A stretch of DNA of 64,000 nucleotides, taken from assembly GCA_008973525.1 (NCBI GenBank), contig WACJ01000430.1, forward strand, positions 96,877-160,876. The letters run 5' to 3'. Below, one piece after another: positions 26,799 through 38,359 of this stretch (position 1 is the first letter of the stretch; the number at the start of each line of letters is the position of its first letter). The notes below the pieces were generated by a model. The model saw only the letters and a list, made by a program, of their open reading frames with translations. It was not told the origin of the DNA and made no database searches. The translations under genes and the position numbers were made by a program. Source of the DNA: Stenopsyche tienmushanensis. Lineage: Eukaryota > Arthropoda > Insecta > Trichoptera > Stenopsychidae.

Positions 26799-27336
26799 GA
26801 CATTCTTCAAAACCGGTTTACGGTTATTGGGTTTTGAACGAAACCGGTTTTCAGTTTTGAAAAATACATGATATAAAAAATTAAAATAACAGATATATTA
26901 AAATTATTCGAATGTTAAAAGCGTTACACAGCTTTTAACAATCAATAATCATAACAAAATATGTAGTTATTATTGCAAAAATTATTATTTCTAGTCGTCG
27001 TTTAGAGATGTTATTGAAGCAAAAAATAAAATATTAATCCTAAATTTATTCTGCTTTATTTAGGGAATGCATTGTCAGAAAACATAATACATCAAACGTT
27101 TGAACTTTTGTACTCGAAAACTTCCGATGAGTTCCATTAACAACTTTTTTTGTGTTTCAATGGTTTTCGTGTTTTAACAAAAAATCAAATGTCAATATAA
27201 TCTTGATATAGGAGTTCAAAGGGTTAAACAATATTTTTCGTCCAAAATTCTTATATAGTGGAAATTTAATTTTTATATTCAAAACCGGATTTTAGGATAA
27301 AAAACCAATAACCGTAAACCGGTTTTGAAGAATGTC
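26799..27336. mobile_element. 538-bp MITE with long terminal inverted repeats
   Basis: GACATTCTTCAAAACCGGTT, extended by TACGGTTATTGG, is repeated inverted at the far end with no mismatch over about 32 bp. Looser AACCGG-rich similarity continues inward from both ends. The interior is AT-rich and non-coding. The AACCGGTTT words recall non-autonomous hAT elements, but I could not find an 8-bp target duplication. Confidence 0.8.
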
Positions 27337-29740
27337 TTTTTTTCCCCTAAAAACCGGGTTTAGATTTTATCGTCCATGACCAATATAATAATACCACGTT
27401 CATCGTATAGATAAATTAAATAAACAAGGGATTTAGATTCCCTATGAGTTGTCGCTAATCGCACAAGAGCATTAAAAAAAATAGCTCGTTTTTGCAGTTA
27501 GTTGTGATTTGCTATGAAAATGAAAAGATAATACTGTACAATAAATCTAGCAGATAACATTGATTTTTTTTTTATTCCAAGGACTTTTTCCTATGCCTAA
27601 AACAGCATTAACGACAATTCATTTAGAATTACTTAAACTTCATCAGAAAGTCATAAAAGTAATTTTGATTAACAAGAAATGTAAATAAATCCTGCAAAAT
27701 TAGCAAAAGATTCCAGATTTAAGTTTTTGTCTCACTGCTTTTATGCAATAAACAATAAACAGAAATAAAGATACATCAAGCTTGATTTAAATACTATTAA
27801 TTTAATCAATAGATACGTATAACATTCGACTACAATGATCGACCACACACATTACAAGCCACCATCAAAAAATCTCAAACAATAATTTATGAAATACTGT
27901 CGAACACTTTTTTTTATCAGAGATGTAATAAAATAGAAACGAATTATAATAGTCTATTAAAGTAAGCGCTATACTTATTTAATAAAATAGATTTTTTCTT
28001 TGCGCCTTGAATGACTACTGACTATTCAATTATGTTGTTATTTTATTATAAACGGTATAATAAAAAATAATTAGATCTATATAGTTAGAACATATCCGAT
28101 ACGATTGAAATACAAAGACATAATAATAAAAGTGATCCATACTTGAGTACAACAAACAGGAATCTGTTGAGGTCTGGTAGCCTGGGGGGCGAAAACTGAT
28201 ACGGATGCCGAAGGTTAAACCTTTTTTTAATTGATGGATATCCGATATGAAGATTTAATATCGTTCATAATATTTTAGTATAAAAATTAAATTTTTATCC
28301 AAGAATGATTTTGCCATGATTTTTCAAGAATATTCATTTTTTCAGATCGCTGTCCTCTAAAAAGCGCAACAACAAAGAAACTTTTTTTCTGAGTAATATT
28401 AATGTACATCAATGTCAAGTAATTTGCAACAACGTTTTTTATGGTGTACAATTTCGACTCAACAGGATAAGATACTCTTAGTTTAAACTACAGAAATTAT
28501 ATTGTGTCAATTGTTAAGACCTTCAAGCACTATTAATCGTTATTAAAAACTATCGCCCAACAAAGTACGCATTGTCCTCACGGTACCAATTATGAGGATA
28601 ATTGTGTTCAAAATTCATCACAATAATTTTCATGCAAACATTAGCACATCATGTCACTTTCTATTTCATAACATTACGAAAACTCTCATATGGTCGATCT
28701 TAAATTGTTCAAATTTTTCTGACCCAAATGATCGGTGAAAATCAATCTTCCTCGTTTATTCATCGTAATTATATCCAGTCAATATGATTAACAGGTATCA
28801 TAAATAAATCATATTTAAGTAAACGTTTTGATCCTCTATCAGATGCAATAAGTCAACGTCTAGCCAATGTAAGTCAAGTTCGTCTGAAGCCAGTTTTAAG
28901 TCGTTAAGTAATTTCTCGCAATATCATTATAATAACAAGATACAAATATTTTTTTTAATTTTCGATGCAAAATTGAATTATAATTAATCGCAAGAATTGA
29001 CTTGATTTATAATTTTTACACCCTCTCGTAATTTATATGAAAGCTAACCGTCGACATTGATCAGGGTTGAATACCTAAGGGTTGAACAAAACAAATCACT
29101 CCAATATGTATAGTTCAATGTACATTTCTATCATCTAGCATTTTTAAATTTTATAAACCAAATTCTCCCTATTAACGGATATGAAATATCAAATAACAAT
29201 CAAAAATACAAATTTAGCTTATATTTTCGAAGACATTTTTATTACATTGATGAAAGTCAAACTTCATTGTAGGTTTGTGTCAATCGAATATTCGATATTC
29301 GAATATTCTTTTCAATGTTCTTAATTTTTTTGACGTTGAAAAAGACTTTGTACAATCTATCCCGGATTTAAACAATTAAGCCACATGTTATTAACTATTT
29401 AAAGAATATTTTTTTCACTTAATCATCATCATATAATAGCCATAGTTCACTGCATATCTAGGTTCCATAATATATTACAGCCTTGCTGTCGTCTGCATAC
29501 AGCATACCTCGATTTGTTTTATGAGTTACAAATTAAAATCGTATTTAAATAGTCTAATGAGACAAATATTTCATTCATAAAAGCTCTTTCACATTTTTTT
29601 AAGTGCTGAAATATTATTGATGCATTATTTGCAGGCTCAAATATCTTTTTAATAAGTACGTGTTGACCTAAATCATAAAAAAATCAATCATTATAAATCA
29701 ATAATACGTTGATCGAAGAAATTTAACAACCATATCAATA
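27337..29740. other. Gene-free AT-rich stretch
   Basis: Nothing recognised beyond a short near-palindrome of GAATATTC units at 29284-29309. Confidence 0.55.
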
Positions 29741-30389
29741 CAATAGACCCGTGGTTTTCCAGCCCCAGTCTAATCCGGCGCCGCCTGTAATCCGACATCC
29801 CAATACAAGTATATGTACGATAAAGCTTCGTCAATGTAAAAAATGCAAAAGTGTGATTTTGGGTCATCTAATTCGTAATGAATCTTTTTGTAAGATGGCA
29901 AGTGAGTACGGCATAGGATGATCCATAAATTATGATACAAAAAAGTATCACATTGTGGACCAGGCAACAGGTAAACATTCAATCTAAAAATCCAGAGGTG
30001 GAGGAAGCTTTATATATGTGGTTTCTTCGAGAAAGACATAGGCATACACCTATTTCTGATCCTATATTGGCCATGAAATCAAAGTTGTTTTACAGGGAGA
30101 TAACAAAAAAGAAGACTTTGTACATAGCAAGTGATACTTAAAAAACAACGTAACAGGTTTTTATTTTTTATAACTGCCGCGTTGTATTTATAACGTTAAT
30201 TCTATAATATAAAACCTTGTGTGTTCTTTGTATTTCTAACAATTTTCATATTTTTTTGGATTACAAGTACTCCTTTCCAAAAAGTTCCACAATACAAGCA
30301 TTCGGAGGCAATACTCTATAGTTCGACAAATTGGCCGGTAATCCGACACTGCCTTGCAAAACATTTATCGGATTACCGCCGGTCTACTG
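29741..30389 (+). mobile_element. Short Tigger derivative, copy 2
   Basis: It is a sister of the element at 20763-21301, sharing CCCCAGTCTAATCCGGCG near the left end and CGGATTACCGCCGGTCTACTG at the right, with TA on both sides (29739-29740, 30390-30391). The partial helix-turn-helix is preserved: NPEVEEALYMWFLRERHRHT then PISDPILAMKSKLFYRE in the frame at 29932-30141. There is no catalytic domain. Confidence 0.85.
29932..30141 (+). pseudogene. Truncated Tigger DNA-binding domain
   Basis: This 69-codon frame keeps one CENP-B-type helix-turn-helix repeat of a Tigger transposase and then stops. The first HTH and the whole DDE domain are absent. In the sister copy the frame ends at KDNKK with a TAA, while here it reads further, to IASDT. 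Confidence 0.65.
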
Positions 30390-30685
30390 TATTAATGAAT
30401 ATATATTATCATTTTTTTCAATTAATCCTTGAAAATGAACTCGATAGCTGGTTCAAAATATCGAGTAGAGATATAAAGTTTAAATATAATTTTGTCTCTT
30501 AAAAACCTGAAAAACACAATCGAAAACCTGTTTCCTAACGTTTTAAGTAATTAAAATCATTCAAATATGAATCGCGGAAATCTTAAAAACCCCAAGTATA
30601 TACAAGTTTTTCTACAAATTAATATAGTTAGTTAGTTATTGATTCAATTGACATAACCAAATTGCTTTTAAATTAAACATATTGT

Positions 30686-30975
30686 TTTCTAGTGAAACGC
30701 CTGTAAAGGCGCGGTATGATAATTTGGCTCGAACATCACGAAAAGTGAAACTCCAAGTGGCATTTGGTTAGAAAGAGAAGAAAAAGTATTTGTAATCTCA
30801 ACTTCTTCATTGCATGCTTCAGAAAGACGCTACGCGCATGCGTCGCGCCGTCTCTATTGTAGGTGTATGTATAGATAGCATTGTGTAACCATTAAACCAG
30901 TGACACGTCTATTTTATAATATATTACACAAACACAGTTTTATCTTTAAGCTAACTACTTGTTCTACTTGTTTTT
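30686..30975 (+). repeat. Repeat family G, copy 1
   Basis: It shares GAACATCACGAAAAG and GAAACTCCAAG, then TACGCGCATGC, then GTCTATTTTATAATATATTA and CACA with the copy at 45030-45200. This copy has about 80 bp more in the middle. TATA-like words and the compact size would fit a solo LTR. Confidence 0.65.
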
Positions 30976-31227
30976 CTATAACCGTCAATTATATTTACGT
31001 AGGGTATTTATAGAATGGGAAATTTAAAAAACCTAGTATGTACAGATCAAACAAAAAATATTTCATCAAAATTTGAGAAGTATAGACTGCGTTATTTGGT
31101 ATGGAAAAAATGGATGTATCCAGCGTTTAAAATTCAATTTTTTGCATGAATCACTGTCCGGAACGTACTAGCTGTATGAACCGTTTTTGATATGGTACCA
31201 ATCACGCATCGGTCTTAGGCGAGGCTA

Positions 31228-31440
31228 TTGTGTTGTTCCTCAAGTGTTAGTGGAGAGGTGGTCAACACCAAGAAGAACTATGCTCTTGAGGAGGGGGAGT
31301 CTTGCGGGATGATGTTTACCATTGCCGATTTCACTATTCAGTCTCTCAAAAGCTCCTCGACCACCAGGAGCGAAATAGTTACACGTCTCTTTGCCACTAC
31401 TAAAGAAATTTCATTAATAAGCCATCGCTTATTAAAGTGA
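31228..31440 (+). other. Unidentified coding-like stretch
   Basis: This 70-codon frame (EEGESCGMMFTIADFTIQSL) has less AT bias than its surroundings and a plausible amino-acid mix, ending in TGA. I recognise no family, see no convincing acceptor, and the only starts are non-ATG. It may be part of an unrecognised retroelement or a stray exon. Confidence 0.25.
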
Positions 31441-32142
31441 AAGTCATTGGGTTGCTTTGGAGATATCTCTTTCAAATATTGTGTTAAGTGATCTTAATTT
31501 TCAGCAAATTTTGCATTTCATCATTTGGACGCAACAACTTAAAACAGTGAGTTAGCTGAAATTATCCTCTTATATTTAAACAAACCATGAACACTTATAC
31601 TTCCACAACCACTTTAAATTATACACAAAGAAGACATACATATGAAAAGAAAAATATACAATACATGTTATTAAAGCAATTATTTGCGATGTTCAAGAGG
31701 CATTGACGTCGTTCCAAAAAACTTTTTTTGGGTACATCAAATCTATCATGAAAATAATTTTACATTTCCAATAGTGAAGATGTCACCAACAGAACATAAT
31801 TTACTAAGAAATTCCTTTACATGTCTTTAAGCGTTTTAAATGAATGAAATAAATACATGTATTGTAGATTTTATTTATTTGTTTAAATAGAAAATAACTA
31901 GAGAAATATGTAAGCAATGGGTCCTCCATTTCCTACATTTTTAGCAAATATTTCTATTTATTAATTGGATATTTTTATACATGCATCAATCATTATTCTG
32001 TATTCTGATGCGATTTCATAACGATCTTCATTTTTCTACTCATTGTGACACAGGACGTTAATTTCATGTACAAATTCGAAAATAAAAGGACTCATAACAG
32101 AGTGCTAAGGTTCTTAATCAAGACGAATTATTCAAATGTGTG

Positions 32143-32290
32143 CCTCTACTGTGTGTATGTTTATACACAGTATAAAGTATCCACTAGACCAATAACGTGC
32201 ATATTTTATTATATATTATACAACATACGGAGCAACCTTTTAGCTAAAAAAATCTGTTATAAAATGGAAAAAAGCTTGAAATCAACTATT
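32143..32290 (+). repeat. Repeat family G, copy 2 (partial)
   Basis: Shares the 3' half of the family: TGTGTGTATG, a TATTTTATTATATATTA block, CCTTTTAGCTAA and AAAATGGAAAAAAGC, the last also found after the copy at 45.2 kb. Confidence 0.6.
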
Positions 32291-32704
32291 CTTAAGAGCA
32301 TGAATCAAAAAATGTGGTGGTTTATCACTGCCTTCCATGTTTTAGATTTTAGAATTTTGGATAGGGGAATTCATTTGAGTGAGTAGCGAAATTATCATTA
32401 TTTTAAAATTACATTATAATGACTGTTGCAAATTCAATCCCTCATTGGCGACCCTGAACAATTTTATTATTCACTTACAGATCCAGAAAATCAAGATAAA
32501 TCTGAATAGAGACGATCGATCCCTCAAATTTATTAGTATGCCAATAAGTCCAAAATCTAACCCACTACACCAAAATTTCATCCAAAACTATAATTTTATA
32601 TTAAAAAAACATCTAAATCGTGCTAAGATTCACTAAATTTGAGTAGATAAACTACCTGTAATTCAATTCATAGATTCGAAATTCTTCGTTCCCTGAATAA
32701 AAGC

Positions 32705-32860
32705 CATTACCCATTTGAAACCAATTCAGGTTTACAACTCAAGGTTTTCCTTATCCTGTTTGCTCTCCATTTTCTCAGATTTCAGCATTACCCATTTGAG
32801 ACCAGGTTCAGGTTTACAACTCAAGGTTTTCCTTATCCTGTTCGCTCTCCATTTCTCAGA
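32705..32860 (+). repeat. Two-unit tandem duplication, 81-bp period
   Basis: CATTACCCATTTGARACCA, then TTCAGGTTTACAACTCAAGG and TTTTCCTTATCCTGTTYGCT recur 81 bp apart with only a few differences, so the duplication is fairly recent. Confidence 0.9.
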
Positions 32861-34085
32861 AAAACTTGACGAGTTTTGCACTAATTAGTACTTCAGGATT
32901 TCTCTATACTTCTGAACAAGCTCCAACTTCATAAACATGTCAAAAGCTCGATAAATTTCAAGGTTGCGAATCACAAATATGCGGTCATTCTGAATGCAAT
33001 TATTGTGTTCCGCTGGACCACATTTCTTAGAACGAATCTGTAGCAGACACGAACCGATACGAACCTTCCGGGTATAATTTTATCATTGATTAGTATGGTG
33101 GTTTTTATACCGGATAAAAAATATGCCACTTTCTTACACACATGTGGCTTGATTGAGTACAATCACGATCGTTTTCTAAATATTCCTTAAGCACCAAAAC
33201 AATGATGCGAACTTTGAAATCATTCGTATTCACAACCGATGAATAATTAATTTACATATGGATTGTTCCAAATAAGCGGTTATTTCCTCTTTCGAATCCA
33301 TCACCACGTGTTATATGATTTTTTTTTTAACACCCGGTACAACGAAAAACACGTTTGTTAGCAGCGCTCAAGGATTTGAAGCCCTTTTATGCCCAGACGA
33401 CGTATAAATTATTTATTCCATTTTATGACTTTATTTATTATCCATCTTGAAATATCTGACGAATGCCTCTCAATACAAAAATAACAAAAAATTGGCCATA
33501 TTGATTAGGTGATGTCAAATTGAATCGAATGCTTGTAGCATTTGACGTTCAAGGCGAACTGGTTTCCTTCAAAGTACGATTTATTTCAAATAGTGAGGGA
33601 TCAGGAACTTGCAAAAAATTGTAGCAAGAAATCGTAATTGCCTACACACATTTCGATATACCTAATATATCATTGATTTAAAATTAATTGACGCGTTTAG
33701 AGCCCAAAGGCTTTGGATTTTCGACAATGTTCGACATTCGTTAAAAATTCGCACATATTTTCCACTCTAATTTGCATGGTTATATCACTTTCATACACTT
33801 GATCGATCAAATTATCCTTTTTGTAAATTATTTTCGCATAACTGATTTCATAATCAAGATTCAAAATTCCTTCGAGTTATTCAAGTGTTCAATAAACCTG
33901 ATCGAAGCAAACAGTTTATCTGATTTTCTTCCAAATATTTAAATACGAGAAAAAGCTTTTGGTGATTGAAAAGGCAAAGAAATCTCTATCTTTAAAAGGA
34001 ACTGAAATGAAAAATCTTCCCGTAGATTATTAAAGCAGAAAAAATAACTATTAACAACATCTTATCTGCTCAACCTTTTGAAGAG

Positions 34086-34412
34086 TACAGTCGCGTATTT
34101 GCGATCGAATTCCAGTGATTCTGAAAGAGTATTTTTGTATATTTATTTTGGAGAGAGACAGATACGGATATTATCTTGCATATTGAGTTTAATGTTGTGA
34201 ATGGGAAACAGAGACGGAGAAAGTGTCTTATATACATTGTACGATTATATAGATCGATAACCCAATTGAGTGTATTGTTTATGTTAACGCGAATAAATGA
34301 ACGAATATTGTGTACTATCGACAGTGTTTATTTATTGATATACAAGCTTTATACACGCTGCGTGGTCCTGAAAGATAAGTGGATTTGTACGGACATTCAA
34401 ATATAGCATCTA
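34086..34412 (+). repeat. Repeat family F, copy 3
   Basis: Runs from CGCGTATTTGCGATCGAATT to CAAATATAGCATCTA. The first dozen bases of the family are altered and the AATGATGATGTGAAT block is deleted. The 3' end matches copy 5 exactly. Confidence 0.8.
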
Positions 34413-34499
34413 CATTTAAGTCGTATTCGTTTTCTCGTAAACGAAAGCGTGAAATCATGTGAAATTTTGCGAATGTTTGAAATATAGTTCAGTGATGCT

Positions 34500-35010
34500 A
34501 CTCTAAGTATTTGATTGGATCCAAATGTTTCGTGGAGTCGAGAAACAGTCTGCTGGAAAAGTGTGGCTACGGTTTTTTGGAACTTTACTGATTGATTTTC
34601 TACATGACAGACGGTGAATGCGGCCTACTACTGTCAGCTGTTGGATGATTCTAAGGCTGCTTGTCGTATCAAAAGACGAAGACACCCGATTCGAGTCGTC
34701 CTTCTGCTGTCTAAAAAGAAACTAAACACCACTGTCGCTGTCTATCCGATCTTAATTTGTCCTTCTTCTGCATGACAACTCACCCAATTATACTAAGAAT
34801 ACGCACTTTACAGTTCAAACTTGGCTCCATGTGACTAACAAATATTTATAGAGGCATTGAGAGGCCAACGATTTCAAGACAGCGCTGCGGTCAAACAATA
34901 CGTGCACAACTGATTTTCGATGCAATCACTTTATTTCTTCAGTAACGGCTTCCTATCTGATTGATCAGATGATTTTTTTGTTCTAAGCAAGAGAACTATG
35001 TAAAAAAAAT
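34500..35010 (+). mobile_element. mariner-like transposase remnant, C-terminal half
   Basis: In shifting frames the order is that of mariner transposases: LLIDFLHDRR then NAAYYCQLLDDSKAACRIKR (34590-34680), then RVVLL, DNSPNY (second Asp region, 34770), SNLAPCD (34822-34842), ALRGQRF then AAVKQYVHN (34855-34915), and a frame-shifted tail. It differs from the mariner at 9.5 kb in these motifs, so it is a second lineage. No terminal repeats located. Confidence 0.75.
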
Positions 35011-38000
35011 AAGATACTCAATTTGTATTTTTATACATCACTAATAAATTTGTACAGAATTCCGGGTTATATTTGAATCCTCTTATATGAGAATTTTTCT
35101 TAATAAATAATGAGTATTAATGTTATAAATAATCGAGAGTCTACAGTGTGATATTATATTTCATCATATATAACAATCTATGTCCATAAAGAAATTACAT
35201 CCATACCTCGCTTTACGACCTAAATACGTTCCAGAAATTTGGCCGTAAAGCGAAAAGACGTATAACGCTGAAACTAAGCAAAGTGTCGTTAACAGTACAG
35301 CCTTTTTTGGCCATATGGCAAAACATTGTGGGCCGAAAATTGAAAAATTGCCATAGTAAAAAAACCGTTATTGCTAAATGTCGTATAAAAAGTATTAGTT
35401 ATACTCACATATTTGTAGTAAAAGTGTCTTTCATAGGGCTGATTTATATTAAAGTTACTTCATTTTCTTTCGACAGTATGCAAATTTTCTATAACATTTT
35501 GTTTTGGAACCTCCCTCTGGAATCTCATCTCATAAATATTGAATCATCTCTAAAATTTTCTTCCATTACCACTTTCACTCATCATTCACCATTTTAAGTT
35601 GTGTGGCCTACTAAAGATTTTGGTATTTAAATGGTGGTGTGTTTTTTTTTTAATTTTTATCTTACTTGACCATCTTTCAAATCAAATCCAAACATCCATA
35701 ACGTTCCAAAACAAAACTCTTTTTTTTCGATTTACTTTTTACGTATTCAACGGTGTTTAATATCAGATAAATCAGAAATATCAAGAAATATCAGAAAATT
35801 ATGCCAAATCTGTAAAAAAACCAATTCATACGTGTTAAGCTAGAACTTCTCACTGTCCGGATGCTTGTTCTATCTATCTTATCTATCTTAGCTATCTATT
35901 CAAAAATCAGATTAAACCTAAATCAAAAATAGATTTCTACCATAGTAAATAGATCAATCACGCAGATAGTCAGAGGTCGTTGCTTCTAAAGCCTCTTAAT
36001 GTCGCATTTTAATGGTCAGATTTATGGAATACAAAGTCTATTTACAAATCATTCTCATTCTTAATGTTATTCGCAGAAAAAAGTCATCACCGCAACAGCA
36101 ATTTATTGCACAAGAAGTCTTCATTGATCCATGAAGGTTGCAACAAAAATGTTAATAGCTGCGATAAGTTCAAGATCAAGATCATAATTACTGTTACGAA
36201 AAAAGCACAAATTGATAGCTGAACGACAATTATATACGGATTATTCGAATTGCTTTACAAGCATCCATTATAATGCAGAATTTCTGAAAACCAACTTATA
36301 TAATTTTGTTCTAAATTCAAGTATAAGGTTGTGCAAGGCCAATTTTAATGAAATCGACCTTTGAAGTTTTTGTTCGCATTATTTTATCAAAGCTTTTGGT
36401 GCGTTATACAATGTGTCCTATTTCCACCCTTGCTTTCGTTCTGCAATTTAATTACTGGACTCTAATTACAGAATTTCAATAAATAATCGATTTTAATACA
36501 GAAGCGTGCCGATGTGAGGTCAATCGGCGCAATTATTCAAAATAAGTGAACCATGGTGCTAATTTCTCACCATTGAACATTCTATTATATTTTGATTTGA
36601 CTACTGTATTATAATAACAACAATAAATCCATAAAAATAATTTATGACCGGATAGTATTTTTTGCTTAAATAATTGGCTTATTTTTATATTCACACTCTC
36701 TAAAGTTCATCAATGCTATTCAATTTGAATTTAAAAGCTTTTTTGTGGAAATTCAGTCCATTTTTATACATAGATTGGGGAGTGATATGGAATGTAAATC
36801 AAAATTCGCTTGATCAGAATCATTGCATATTAACATTTATAAACATCTTCTTGGTGCAATATCAATTCATTGAATATATTATAGAAGACTTTATTGAATA
36901 CTTTTCATATATAACAAGACTATAGAGAGAATGCATAAATAATCATCACTTCATCATTAAATATCTACCCTAAAAGACTCATTTTTAAGTTCAAAAAGAA
37001 AATCGCTAGGTAAAACAATAAATTCAGAAAGGATACATCGAACAAACCAAAAATCATGCTATTGGGTGAGGTTAACATTCAAATGGTACGAAACCTTTTA
37101 AAAATCTGAATCTTATTCAATCAAAGATGCAAAAAGGATCGAGAACCAAGAGTAAGAATCAAAAAGTTGGTCACTAGGTTCAACATCAACTTTCAGCAGT
37201 AAATTCAGCATAACCTCTAGAACTTTAATCCTTGCTCGTATCCGAATTTTATGATGCTTAATAACTGACAATAAAAATAAATATACTACTGTATGCCAAA
37301 TATAAACAGGCTATGTACAGATCCTGGCCAACCGACAACAACACTTCGATAGTCAAAATTCAAGACGAAAAAATGCTTTTGTATATTTATCATTATCATT
37401 AACTACAAATGGTATAGTAATTAGCTGATGAATTTAAACGAAAAACTTCAAGAAATCAGGCCACACTCTAAACATAGTAGATGAAAGATAGTATCCAGCA
37501 TAGACATACCTGTATGTTATTTTGTCGACAAAAATGTTATTTTGAAACCTAGATAAAAGTTTTGCTTCGTTCGACATCAACAACAGGTTTATCGCTTCTT
37601 CAAATTCCTTTGGCACAGTCTCTCTGACCAATACTGCGAAAACGAAGAACAAGTTCAAAATTTAATTGAAGATTACATACCGTCAAAGCCTAAATCACAA
37701 AATTTGAATAGTGGTATTTTAATGATTGATTCGTTTTTCGACTTCAATGTGTTAAAAAAGGTCAAAAACCACCATCCTAACCAAATTTAACACTAAAAGA
37801 TATATAGGAAAATATTTGAGTAAGTTTTGATATTATCATTACTACAAATTTACCATTGGCTGTTTTGTGTGATTTGTAGTGGCTCATTTTAGCATTATAA
37901 TAGCCGATGATACAACATGTGTGTCACAGCCATTAGTAGCTATCATAAATTTAAGAAAAGTTTTCGGGCCCGGATGAAATTTACCTGGGTAATCATGCAG

Positions 38001-38044
38001 CCTGTATAATATTAACTCTGTAAGTAGTGAGCTAATTTAAAATC
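35011..38044. other. Gene-free stretch
   Basis: A segment near 35205-35285 (ACCTCGCTTTACGACC, then GCCGTAAAGCGAAAAGACG) looks like one end of a DNA element, but no inverse partner was found. A short TATC run lies at 35.87 kb. No gene recognised. Confidence 0.5.
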
Positions 38045-38359
38045 TGCTTGTCCGCCACTTATCGTCGTATAAATCCACTTACCTGTCAGGATCGCAGCAG
38101 TGTGAAATAAATATTGTCGTTGGCACACAATATTCGGTCATTTCTTCAAGTAAACATAAACAATACACTTGAAATCGATCTATAATATCATTCACATATC
38201 ATTATTAATCAATAAATTTGTGTTAACGATTTATACAATCGTACGATGTACCCAAGATATTCTCTCCGACTCCATCTATCTCCGAGCTCAACGTGTAAGA
38301 ATACTCTTTCTGAATTACTGGAATTCGGTCGCAAATATGCGACCGTACTACCATACAGG
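38045..38359 (-). repeat. Repeat family F, copy 4 (inverted)
   Basis: On the minus strand it starts CCTGTATGGTAGTACGGTCG after TTAA and follows the family to GATAAGTGGCGGACAAGC. It keeps the TGAAGAAATGACCGAATATT block but lacks the final TATAGCATCTA and the TACAAGCTT segment. Confidence 0.8.

Larger units (their letters stand above)
30976..34085. other. Gene-free stretch with repeats
   Basis: Contains the coding-like patch at 31.2 kb, one partial family G copy, and the 81-bp duplication. Otherwise AT-rich without recognisable genes. Confidence 0.5.

Noticed and set aside
35205..35300. ACCTCGCTTTACGACC segment as a DNA-transposon end
   Set aside because: Only one end is seen; no inverted partner or target duplication.
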